A stretch of 64,000 bases of DNA from Streptomyces sp. NBC_00539. GTDB taxonomy: Bacteria > Actinomycetota > Actinomycetes > Streptomycetales > Streptomycetaceae. Below the pieces are notes generated by a model that saw nothing but the letters and a program-made list of their open reading frames with translations, was not told the origin of the DNA and did not search any database. The stretch is taken from contig NZ_CP107811.1 of assembly GCF_036346105.1 (NCBI RefSeq), forward strand, positions 7,004,337 to 7,068,336. The letters are read 5' to 3'. Positions within the stretch are counted from its first letter, which is position 1. Every line of letters begins with the position of its first letter. Shown piece after piece: positions 9,123 through 17,600 of the stretch. The translations under genes and the position numbers were made by a program.

Positions 9123-9629
9123 ATGAACGACGTCAACGAAGCAGCGCTCAAACGGAAGTTAGGCATCCCGAACTGGCGGAACCTGTCCAAGGACAAGGTG
9201 CTCAGGTTCGCGGCAGCGATGCCTGAGATGGCCGCTGAGGTGCGGCTCAAGCTCATCGAGCAGTTCCCAGCCTTCAAGGACCTGGGCAAGGCCGACATTG
9301 ATGCGGTCACAGAGGCCCACAAGGCCACCCTCGCAGCCAATGAGAACAGTCAGAAGCACTTCTACCAGGCTTCACAGGACCAGCGGGACGCCCTGCGGGC
9401 CGACCTTGGTCGGGACGACCTCAGCTGGGAGCAGCGGGAAGCCCTCCACGACCGCCTCGATCAAAACGTGCGGCAGGTGAACGAGAAGGACAGCGAGAGC
9501 AAGCAGTTCCTGGGGGCGGGGATGAAGGTGGTCGCAGCCGCCGGTGTAGCCGCCCTCGGGCTGGGCGTTGTATTTGTCGGCGGCAAAATCGGTGGAGTGA
9601 GCGAGGGCGATCCCGAGGAATCCAAGTAG
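9123..9629 (+). CDS. Hypothetical protein with C-terminal membrane anchor
   Basis: A 168-aa protein that I do not recognise. It is highly charged and predicted helical for residues 1-125, including a Glu/Gln/Arg-rich segment (WEQREALHDRLDQNVRQVNE) likely to form a coiled coil. One hydrophobic segment follows near residues 138-157 (VVAAAGVAALGLGVVFVGG). It is therefore probably tail-anchored with the helical part in the cytoplasm. The ATG at 9123 is preceded by GTCGGGGA. Codon use is slightly less GC-biased than in the neighbours, as in many accessory genes. Confidence 0.7.
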   Translation: MNDVNEAALKRKLGIPNWRNLSKDKVLRFAAAMPEMAAEVRLKLIEQFPAFKDLGKADIDAVTEAHKATLAANENSQKHFYQASQDQRDALRADLGRDDLSWEQREALHDRLDQNVRQVNEKDSESKQFLGAGMKVVAAAGVAALGLGVVFVGGKIGGVSEGDPEESK

Positions 9630-9700
9630 GACTGTCATGCAGTGGGGTGGCCTGCGAGACGGACTGAAATCGCTTCCACCCCGTCGCCTGGGCGTTCAAG

Positions 9701-10350
9701 ATGTTCCTCATGACCCATCGTGCCGTATTCTTCCGGTCGTGCCCGAGTCCTTGGACAGAGGACTATGCGATCCTCGGCGGGCGGCCTGTTGTCTCGCCCT
9801 CTGGGGCTGCTGTGCCGGAGCTGGAAACCGATGCGGAGCTTGCGTTCGCGTTCCGTACGGCTGCCGACCTTCTGGCTGAACGCTGGTCCGCCAAAGGTAT
9901 GGACGATTCGTTGGTGTTGGTCGTGTTGTACAACTATCGGCACGCTCTCGAACTGGGGCTCAAAGTAGTGTTGCGCGCCTTGGTCGACAGCATCAGGTCG
10001 AGGTTGCGCCGGGCGATGAGGCGCCCGAGATCGTGGAGAAAGTCGGCAAGAATCTCGCTAAGACTCATCAGCTGAGCGTCTTGGGCGGCTATCTCGTCGA
10101 CCTCGCGCCGATGTTCCGGATGCGGCTGCAGGGCGACGTCACATCGCTCTGCGACGAGGTCCATTCCTTGGACCCGAGCGGCCAGGCTCTGCGCTACAGC
10201 ATGGTCAAAGATCAGGGTGGAGCGATGGTACCGGGCCGCCCTGACCTCTCTACGTCGACGTCCCCGAGTTCGCCCGCCGAGCGGGTGAGGCGTGCACCGC
10301 GCTGGACCTGCTCTCGATCAGATCACCAACGTGCAGGACTAGCAGGCAAC
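9701..10350 (+). pseudogene. Frameshifted hypothetical protein
   Basis: A gene broken by about three frameshifts. The first frame reads to SLVLVVLYNYRHALELGLKV. A shift near 9985 leads into DEAPEIVEKVGKNLAKTHQL and SVLGGYLVDLAPMFRMRLQG. A further shift near 10240 gives YVDVPEFARRAGEACTALDL, and a last one gives the natural-looking ending QITNVQD. The pattern NYRHALELGLK...KTHQL resembles small helical proteins of uncertain role, but no family can be named. The mixture of good protein sequence and single-base shifts suggests recent decay or base-calling error. Confidence 0.5.
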
Positions 10351-10382
10351 TGGGCCCGGATCACCTGAGGCAGCGGAGCTAG

Positions 10383-11033
10383 TCACCTGCGTGGGCGGCG
10401 CAGGTTCTCCTGTGAGGACAGCAGCCCGAGGACCGCGTGCTCCTGGTGGTACTTGCGCCACCGCTCAGCGAGCGCGCGGTCGGTGAACTGCCCCCGACCT
10501 GGGTCGCTCGACGTGGTCAGCTCGATCGCGCCCCATCCGCCGACTTCCTCAGTGAACGCCGCCGCGAGTTCCGCGAACGACGGGCCTCGGAAGTAGCTGA
10601 CGTGGGTGTCGGTGATGTCCAGCTCCCTCCCAGATTCGTCCGAGACCAGGGTGTCCGCCGCCACCCGGGAAGTGAAGTAGGCGCTCACCTCGTCCTTGAC
10701 TTCGAAACGCATCGCGGCAGAGACCTGCTGGCGATAGGTCGGCGGTTTCAGGCAGGCCAAGTAGGAGAAGTCGATCCGGGTGCTGTCGGTGCGGATCACT
10801 TCGAATCCCGGGTACGGCCCCTGCAGCGGTGGCGCGATCGCGAAGGCCTCCACGCCCACGCCGATCTTGATGTCGGCCTCTGCGTGCAGGTCGAGCAGGT
10901 CCAGTAGGAGCAGGTGATCCGCCTCCTGGTCCACAATGCTGCCCACGCTGTATCCGTACAGCACGTCGCGGACAGCTTCCTGCGCGGCCCTTTTCGACGG
11001 GTACTCCCGCGATCCGATCCAAAACTTGGGCAA
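10383..11033 (-). CDS. DUF3223 (DCL-like) domain protein
   Basis: A 216-aa protein whose N-terminal half matches the DUF3223/DCL-type pattern. It opens with FWIGSREYPSKRAAQEAVRD, then YGYSVGSIVDQEADHLLLLD, a short Leu-rich helix, KIGVGVEAFAIAP, and the ending RTDSTRIDFSYLACLKPP. Such domains occur in plant plastid rRNA-processing factors and in bacterial HNH-associated proteins, and a nucleic-acid-related role is inferred. The C-terminal half is unassigned. The start is TTG at 11033, supported by AGGAGGGG nine bases upstream. It stands alone. Confidence 0.72.
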   Translation of the reverse strand: MPKFWIGSREYPSKRAAQEAVRDVLYGYSVGSIVDQEADHLLLLDLLDLHAEADIKIGVGVEAFAIAPPLQGPYPGFEVIRTDSTRIDFSYLACLKPPTYRQQVSAAMRFEVKDEVSAYFTSRVAADTLVSDESGRELDITDTHVSYFRGPSFAELAAAFTEEVGGWGAIELTTSSDPGRGQFTDRALAERWRKYHQEHAVLGLLSSQENLRRPRR

Positions 11034-11241
11034 CGTGTCCCCTCCTAATCCTGTGTGCGGCAGTGTTGCCCACCCAGGCTCTGGTCTATTCGGCTGTCGC
11101 TGAGGGGGAGTCCAGCTGGGGTGTGGGGTAAGCGATTGAGCTGGGGTGTTGCAGGTTGGTTGAGAGGGGCTTGTGCACGCTCGGAGGGGGCTCGCCTGGT
11201 GTTGTTGCAGGTTGCCTGAGGATCCGGGCGGTGTTGGAGAT

Positions 11242-11274
11242 AGCGCTTCGGTCTAAAGACACCGAAGCGCTTTT
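11242..11274. terminator. Hairpin with T run
   Basis: An 11-bp perfect stem AGCGCTTCGGT / ACCGAAGCGCT with an eight-base loop is followed by TTT on the plus strand. It sits 75 bases beyond the stop of the minus-strand gene ending at 11350 and could terminate in either direction. The rest of the 11034-11349 gap holds short GGGGTGT and GTTGCAGGTTG repeats but no gene. Confidence 0.55.
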
Positions 11275-11349
11275 CCGGTTCGCGGACCGTGTTTGTGCCG
11301 GTCAGGAGGGTGATCGGCGGGTGTGTGGACTGGTGTCGCTTTCGAGCCG

Positions 11350-12351
11350 CTAACGCCAGGGGGCGTGTGCGCGTTGTTCTTCTTGTTTTGTGGTCTGGGC
11401 ATCGGAGCGTGCCATTTGGATGAGGTGTTCCAGACGGCGTGCGGCACTTGTGGCCCACCAACAGCGGGCGTCTGGTGAGAAGGCCGCCTTGGGAACGTTG
11501 CTGATGGCTTCTTGGTACACGGCAGGGGAGTCCTGCCAGGTGGCGGCGCCGATCACTGCCAGGGACCGGTGCGAGAGGCTGTCGAGGAGAGTGAAGAGTC
11601 GGGGGACGGCTGTCAGGTGGTGCTGGGTTGTGCCGACATGGCGGGTGCCTCCGGGGTACTGAGCCCAGAGCAGGAACTGTGCCGGCCACGGGAGGTCGAT
11701 CACCTCGCGCCCGTCGTAGACCACGACGACATGCTCGCTGGTTGAGGCCGCGATGCCGGTGACCATTCCGCGGCCTACGTCATGCAGGCGGTCGGCCAGC
11801 TTGGCTACCCAGGGCTCATCCGGAATGTCTTGCTTGATTTCGTGTTCAAGCGTGTGCCTGGCTCGTGCCCACCGGGCCGCGGTAGGTGAGGCGTGGCCCT
11901 GGGACTCGACCGGTGAAAGAGAGACGAGCTCCTCGAGCCACCTCTGGCACCAGCGATCGAAGTCGTACCGGAAGCCCGTCCGTGATGTGCCGATGGCCCC
12001 CTGCGTCAGCTCCCAGTGTGTGATGGCTTCGTCGCAGAGCTCCTCCCAGGCAGCCTGCCAAGGGCGTCGGAAGCGTCCTGGTTGACGTCGCTTGAAGTCA
12101 TTGGTGAGGAGTGCTGCTGTGCCGATCACCAACAGCTCGTCCTGGGCCTGCGTGCCGCAGTAGGTACGGGCATGGTGTGCGGCCAAATCGCCGTGTGCGC
12201 TGTCCAGGGCGGTGAGCGGTTTGCGTAGCTGGCGGTCGAGGTCTTTGGGTTCGAGGCCTCCAGGTCCGTCGATCTTGAAGGGCAGTACCGCCGGGCCGCC
12301 CCAAGCCGGCTTGGGGCTGGGCAAGCCGGGCTTGCCCAGCCTTCCCTCCAT
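11350..12351 (-). CDS. Hypothetical protein, 333 aa
   Basis: I do not recognise this protein. It appears cytoplasmic and mixed alpha/beta, with no membrane segment or signal peptide. The central part is rich in Trp (WQAAWEELCDEAITHWELTQ; FDRWCQRWLEELVSLSP). The C-terminal half has a beta-rich core (HVVVVYDGREVIDLPWPAQF). The ATG at 12351 is preferred to GTG 12396 because AGGGGACAGAC precedes it. Codons 4-18 lie on two consecutive perfect palindromes, which is unusual inside a coding region. Its neighbours share no obvious function with it. Confidence 0.6.
   Translation of the reverse strand: MEGRLGKPGLPSPKPAWGGPAVLPFKIDGPGGLEPKDLDRQLRKPLTALDSAHGDLAAHHARTYCGTQAQDELLVIGTAALLTNDFKRRQPGRFRRPWQAAWEELCDEAITHWELTQGAIGTSRTGFRYDFDRWCQRWLEELVSLSPVESQGHASPTAARWARARHTLEHEIKQDIPDEPWVAKLADRLHDVGRGMVTGIAASTSEHVVVVYDGREVIDLPWPAQFLLWAQYPGGTRHVGTTQHHLTAVPRLFTLLDSLSHRSLAVIGAATWQDSPAVYQEAISNVPKAAFSPDARCWWATSAARRLEHLIQMARSDAQTTKQEEQRAHAPWR
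12299..12340. repeat. Two adjacent perfect palindromes
   Basis: CCCCAAGCCGGCTTGGGG (12299-12316) is an uninterrupted palindrome. It is followed directly by GCTGGGCAAGC-CGG-GCTTGCCCAGC (12316-12340). Both share the core CAAGCCGGCTTG or a close variant. They lie at the 5' end of the minus-strand gene starting at 12351, where they could fold in mRNA or bind a dimeric protein. Confidence 0.6.
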
Positions 12352-12524
12352 GTCTGTCCCCTGTCTGTACCGCTGCCTCGACACCTCTCTTTCCACGGTC
12401 TTGGACGGAGGTCGGTGTCGATGCGGGGCGGGGAGGTGTCCGGGACGACGTCAGAACGTCAGTGGGTGGCGACGTGAGATGCCAGCGGTCGGCGACATGA
12501 GGTGTGTCAGTAGGTGCTGACAGG

Positions 12525-13322
12525 ATGCGCTGCATGACTTCCGCCACCGCAGCCGATTACAGCTGGATACGTTCCCCGGCCTCGCCGTTCGCCTACGGGC
12601 TGGAGGTCGGGTACACCCTGACGCTGGTGCGTGGCCTCTCGCCTTCGGAGTTGTTCCGGATCGTGGGGGCCGAGCCGCGCGATGAGGAGTGCGAGGGGCT
12701 CGGCGATCTCATCTTCGAGCAGCAGGAGTTTCTCGACGGGTTCGAGGAGTGGCCCGATGCCTTCCTTGCGGGAGCGTTCACTGTGCCGGGTGAGGACGGC
12801 CAGTGGACGCTCGCTCTGGAGTTCGGAGGGGATCTGGGCACGCGCCCGCGCCTCATGGAGGCATTGTCCGCCGGGACGCGTGCTGTCTCGCATTCGAGCA
12901 ACGGGGGGAAGCCCATGGACTTCTTCCACTGGTATGAGAACGGCGAGCTGCGGACCACCTTCGAATGGCCGGCGGACCGGTCCGGCAGCACCCCCGATGA
13001 ACTGAACGCCATGATGGGGGCGGTCGGCCTCAACTCCTCAGGGGACACGGATCCGAGCGTCGACACGAAGGCGGCGGTCATGGCGCTTGCGGAGCGTCTC
13101 ACCGGTGTTCGGGTGACCGCGCAGCTGCTGGCGGAGTCCGAGTACCAGTTGGGGGTAGTCCCGGAGGAACCCGTCGTGGGAGAGCGTCACTATCGACATC
13201 ACGGACGCGCACGGCGAGCGGACATATACACAACTGCGGCGAGATCAGCTCTGACACACGAGGTGTCGCCAATCACCGACACTTTCGTGTCGCCCGACAG
13301 GAGGGGCACGCGGTGCCGGTGA
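12525..13322 (+). CDS. DUF6461-like protein, probable 3' frameshift
   Basis: The first 215 residues fit the Streptomyces DUF6461 type: an N-terminal YGLEVGYTLTLVRGLSPSEL, a short acidic region, then AGAFTVPGEDGQWTLALEFG and a Trp-containing C-terminal domain. The family has no assigned reaction; members often sit beside secretion or toxin loci. After VVPEEP the reading frame becomes unlikely, while the next frame gives WESVTIDITDAHGERTYTQL and a stop at 13254. A one-base indel near 13165-13175 is therefore likely, and the real end is probably 13254. The start may be ATG 12525 or ATG 12534. It lies just upstream of the RHS toxin operon on the same strand. Confidence 0.6.
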   Translation: MRCMTSATAADYSWIRSPASPFAYGLEVGYTLTLVRGLSPSELFRIVGAEPRDEECEGLGDLIFEQQEFLDGFEEWPDAFLAGAFTVPGEDGQWTLALEFGGDLGTRPRLMEALSAGTRAVSHSSNGGKPMDFFHWYENGELRTTFEWPADRSGSTPDELNAMMGAVGLNSSGDTDPSVDTKAAVMALAERLTGVRVTAQLLAESEYQLGVVPEEPVVGERHYRHHGRARRADIYTTAARSALTHEVSPITDTFVSPDRRGTRCR

Positions 13323-13600
13323 CGACAACACGCAAGTACGGCTCGACGGGCAAGACCCGGACCCAGGTCCTGGAGGCCGCGGCGGTGGTGTTGGAACGGC
13401 CTGTGCGGGAGATGGGCGGCACGGCGAAAGCGGCCGAAGGGGAACGTGACGCCGGCGACGTCGGCCGGCTCGTGTGGCAGGGCGACGCCGTACGGGCGCA
13501 GGCAGCGCTCGTCGGACCGGTCCGGTACCGGTCACGCAGCCGGGATGTCCTGGTATTCGCTGGGCTGGTTGGTCGGTGGCTTGTTCGTCTTAGTCGTTAA
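13313..13600 (+). CDS. Small hypothetical protein (uncertain)
   Basis: A 95-aa frame with a GTG start and AGGAGGGG about eight bases upstream, the main reason to call it. No family is recognised. It is basic, starts TTTRKYGSTGKTRTQVLEAA and ends in a weakly hydrophobic segment (DVLVFAGLVGRWLVRLSR). It precedes the SseB-like gene by 21 bases, so it could be the first gene of the toxin operon. It could equally be a remnant, since the upstream gene is itself frameshifted. Confidence 0.3.
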   Translation: MPVTTTRKYGSTGKTRTQVLEAAAVVLERPVREMGGTAKAAEGERDAGDVGRLVWQGDAVRAQAALVGPVRYRSRSRDVLVFAGLVGRWLVRLSR

Positions 13601-13621
13601 TGTTCGGTTTTCGGGTTGTTG

Positions 13622-14077
13622 ATGGCCTTGTGGGGGCGAGGGGTCGTGGGTTTGGCTGCGGAGATAGCGGCGTTCCGTTCGGGATCGGGGGATCCGGGGA
13701 GTTTGGTGGGGGAGTTTCGGCGGGCTCTGTTGCTCGTCCCGTTTGCCGTGGGATCAGCCGGTGGCGAGGACGGGTTGATGTCGGCGATGTCGGGGGGTGT
13801 GCGCTGGCTGTACGCGTTCACCGACGAGGAGGCACTGGCCCGGTTTGCCGTGGCGCGGGGGGACGCGGGCCGGGAATGGCCGTATCTGGCGGTCCTGGGT
13901 GCGCGTTTGGTCGACGCGATCGTTCCCCAGGTGGGTGGTCCTGCCGGTGTGGCGGTGAATGTCGCGGACGGGAACGGGTCGATGCTCTTCCCCCCAGTTG
14001 CCGGGATCGTTCCTGACGTGTGCGCCGTGGACATCGGACCCGAGGCCGACCACGAGGCTGCGGCGGGGGTGGCGTGA
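13622..14077 (+). CDS. SseB-like protein of the RHS toxin operon
   Basis: A 151-aa protein with the pattern of an SseB N-terminal-type domain: a short helix (GSLVGEFRRALLLVPFAVG), then a beta strand ending in YAFTDEEALARFAVARG, then LGARLVDAIVPQVGGPAGVA. In actinobacteria such proteins are frequently encoded beside WXG100/ESX-type toxins and are thought to be secretion chaperones or accessory factors; that role is inferred here. The exact start is uncertain (two TTG codons precede ATG 13622). Its stop overlaps the ATG of the next gene (TGATG), giving translational coupling. Confidence 0.6.
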   Translation: MALWGRGVVGLAAEIAAFRSGSGDPGSLVGEFRRALLLVPFAVGSAGGEDGLMSAMSGGVRWLYAFTDEEALARFAVARGDAGREWPYLAVLGARLVDAIVPQVGGPAGVAVNVADGNGSMLFPPVAGIVPDVCAVDIGPEADHEAAAGVA

Positions 14078-14646
14078 TGGCCGCTGACGGTGATGGTGAC
14101 CTTGAGGTGTCGCCGCAGGCGGTGGCCGCGATCCAGAAGGGGTTGCGGGCGGCGATCTCCGAGCTTCGCGAGTCGGGGGACGCGGCTGGCGCCGAGATGG
14201 GAGCGGGTTTCGAGAATCTGTCGATGACAGCGATGGAGACTGGGCACAGCGGGTTGTCGAAGGACTTCGAGGACTTCTGCGAAGGCTGGGAGTGGGGTGT
14301 GCGCTCCCTCATCCTGGACGCATCAGCGCTCGCCGCCAATCTGGGGATCGCCGCGGGGACGGTGTGGGAGGAAGACCACTATCTCCAGGGTGCGTTCAAG
14401 GTCGGTGCGAACTCCTTGTACGGCAATCCGCACGCCGCCGAGGACGAGATCGAGGAGAAGTCCTGGGGTGACATCTTCCGCGCCGACGTCTACAAGCCGG
14501 ACCTGAGCCCGCAGTCGTTCCTCAAGAGCAACGAGGACATCGGCAAGACCTGGTCGGACACCAAAGACACGGTGACCTCGACGGGGAAGATCGGCTCGAT
14601 CAAAGACCTGCTCGAGCAGGCCGAGAGGTATGGGGAAAACCGCTGA
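14077..14646 (+). CDS. WXG100-like partner protein of the RHS toxin
   Basis: A 189-aa largely helical protein. The N-terminal 100 residues resemble an ESX/WXG-type helical hairpin (AIQKGLRAAISELRESGDAA, then FCEGWEWGVRSLILDASALA). The acidic C-terminal tail includes EDEIEEKSWGDIF. It overlaps the genes on both sides by one base (TGATG at each junction), so it should be made in proportion to the RHS protein. A role as co-secreted partner or chaperone is inferred from this layout, which is common for type VII-linked polymorphic toxins. Confidence 0.68.
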   Translation: MAADGDGDLEVSPQAVAAIQKGLRAAISELRESGDAAGAEMGAGFENLSMTAMETGHSGLSKDFEDFCEGWEWGVRSLILDASALAANLGIAAGTVWEEDHYLQGAFKVGANSLYGNPHAAEDEIEEKSWGDIFRADVYKPDLSPQSFLKSNEDIGKTWSDTKDTVTSTGKIGSIKDLLEQAERYGENR

Positions 14647-17600
14647 TGGGCTGGGGTGACTACATACCGGACTTCGTCGAGGACATCGCGGAAGACAGCG
14701 CGGAGAAGGTCGGCGTCGTCGTCCAATGGGGCGGGAACAAGGTCGCCGACCTCGCCGATGACGTCGGCCTGGACGACGCCGGGAACTGGATCCGCGACAA
14801 GAGCCGCTCCGCCGCCAACCAACTCGGCGCGAACGTCACCGAACTCGAACTCGGGCAGACCCAGGATCCGAGGAAGCTGGTCTACGGCAGCGTGCCGAAG
14901 ATCCGCGCACAGGTCTCCCACCTGAACGATTTCCAGACGGCGTTCGAGTCGGTCGGCAACGGGCTGAAGGCCATGACCGAGCCCGCCGGCCTAAAGGGCA
15001 AGGCGGCCGAGGCGTTCGCCAAGGCGGTGTCCAAGCAGCCGCCGCGCTGGTTCAAGGCGGCGGAGGCGTTCGGGAAGGCCGCCGACGCTATGGGCCGCTT
15101 CGCCGACACCGTCGAATGGGCACAAGGCCAGGCCAAAGAGGCCTTGGAGGAGTACAACCAGGCCAAGAAGGCGTCCCAGGACGCCTACGACGCGCACAAG
15201 AAACTCGTCGACACCTACAACGACGCCATCCGCGCCAAGAAGGACCACCTGCCGCCGCGCCCGTCGGAAACCTACGACGACCCCGGCACCGCCATGGCCA
15301 CCGCCGCGCAGGACAAACTCGACAACGCCCGCAATCAACGCAACGAGCAAGCCCAGACCGCGGCCACAGCAGTCCGCGCGGCACGCGAGGCCGCCCCGCC
15401 CAAGCCCTCGTACGCCAAACAGTTCGAAAACGGCATGCTCTACAACAGCCTTGCCATGACCCACCTGGCGGGCGGAGTGATCAAGGGTGCGGCCGGCTTC
15501 CTCGACTTCGCCCGGGGCCTGAACCCCTATGACCCCTATAATCTGACCCATCCCGCCGAGTACGCAACGAGCCTCAACTCGACTGCCGCGGGCCTGGTCA
15601 CGGCGGTCAACGATCCGTGGGGCGCAGGCAAGCAGTTCCTCGACGAGTTCATGAAAGACCCCAACGAAGGCATCGGCAAGATCCTTGCGGACGCTGCCGG
15701 ATCAAAGGGACTGGACGCTCTCAAAGAGGCCGGCTCGGCCGCGAAATACCTTGACGAGAGGAAGCCGGGCGGTAGCCGTAGGGATCATGAGCAGAACCCG
15801 GACAGCAACGGTAAGCGGTGCAGTGAGACGGTGTGCAAGAGGGACCCGGTCGACATTGCGACCGGCCGCATGCTACTCCCCAAGATTGACATCGCCCTGC
15901 CCGGCTCGCTTCCACTCGTCTTCCGGCGCACCTTCGATTCCTCACGCCGCTCCGGGCGCTGGTTCGGCCCGACCTGGTCTTCCACTGTGGACCAGCGGCT
16001 GGAGATCGATTCGAAGGGCGTGATCTTCAGCTGTGACGAGGGAAGCCTCCTCGCTTATCCCCACCCGGCTCCTGGGGTCCCGGTCATGCCTACGCACGGT
16101 CGGCAGTGGCCGCTGGACCGGGTCCCGGGCGGTTACACCATCACCGATCCTGGCACCGGCAAAGTCTGGCACTTCACCGATCACAGCGACGAGCATGCGC
16201 TCCTCGCCCAGATCGACGACCGCAACGGCCGATGGATCATCTTCGAGTACAACGAGGCGGGTAACCCGACGGCGATCATCCACCACGGTGGCTACCACCT
16301 GAAACTCACCACGGACGAAGACCGAGTGACGGCCCTGCACCTCACGGGAGGAGGGTGGCAAGGATCCGACCAGGAGATCCTGCGCTATGGCTACACCGAC
16401 GGCCATCTCACCTCGGTTACCAACTCCTCCGGCCGACCCCTGAGATTCGGCTGCGACGAACACGGCCGCATCACTTCGTGGACCGACACTAACGGTAGCC
16501 GCTTCGACTACGTCTACGACGATCAGGACCGCTGCACCTACCAGTCAGGCACTAACGGACACCTCGAATCCGCCTTCACCTGGGACGATGTCGATCCCGC
16601 AACCGGGCTCCGCATGACCACCGTCACCAGCGGTCTGGGGCACACCGAGCATCATTTGATCAATGACCGGTCCCAGGTGGTCGCCGAGATCGACTCTCTG
16701 GGGGCGGTCACGCGCTTCGAGTACGACCGCCACAACCGACTGTTGTCACGGACCGATCCGCTGGGCCACGTGAGCCGCGCGACCTTCGACGAACAGGGCC
16801 GCGTCACCGTGGTAGAGCGCCCGGACGGACGGGAGGCGCGGGCGAAGTACAACGCACTCGGGCTCCCGATACGCATCGTTGGTACCGACGGCAATGTCAC
16901 GCGTCAGAGTTTCGACAACAACGGCAACCGGACGTCGGTAACAGAGCCGTCCGGAGCAACCACTCACTTCACCTACGACGAGACCGGCACCGTCACCTCC
17001 GTCACCGATGCGCTCGGGTACACCTCGACAATCGTTTCGGACAAGGCCGGTCTGCCCCTGTCCATCACCGATCCGCTGGGGGCGACCACGCGCTACGAGC
17101 GTGACGCTTTCGGCCGGACCGTGTCGATCAGCGACGCGCTCGGTGCCGTCACGCGCCTCGAGTGGACGGTCGAGGGCAAGCTCGCCCGCCGTGTCGAGGC
17201 CGACGGCAGCGTGCAGTCGTGGACCTACGACGGCGAGGGCAACTGCGTCGCCCACATCGACGCCGTTGGCGGGGCAACGACTTTCGAATATGCGGACTTC
17301 GATGTCCCGACCGCACGCACCGGGCCGGACGGTTTCCGCTACGAGTTCAGGTACGACACCGATCTCCACCTCATTCAGGTCACCAACCCCCAGGGCCTGA
17401 CATGGGACTACGTGTACGACCCGGTCGGCCGGGTCACGTCGGAGAGCGACTTCGGCGAACGGACTCTAACGTACGAGAGGGACGCAGCGGGGCGGCTCAT
17501 CTCCCGGACGGACGCCATCGGCCACACCACCCGATACGAGCGGGACAAGCTGAACCGCGTCATCCGCAAGGACGCCGCTGGCGCGGTGACGACATTCGCG

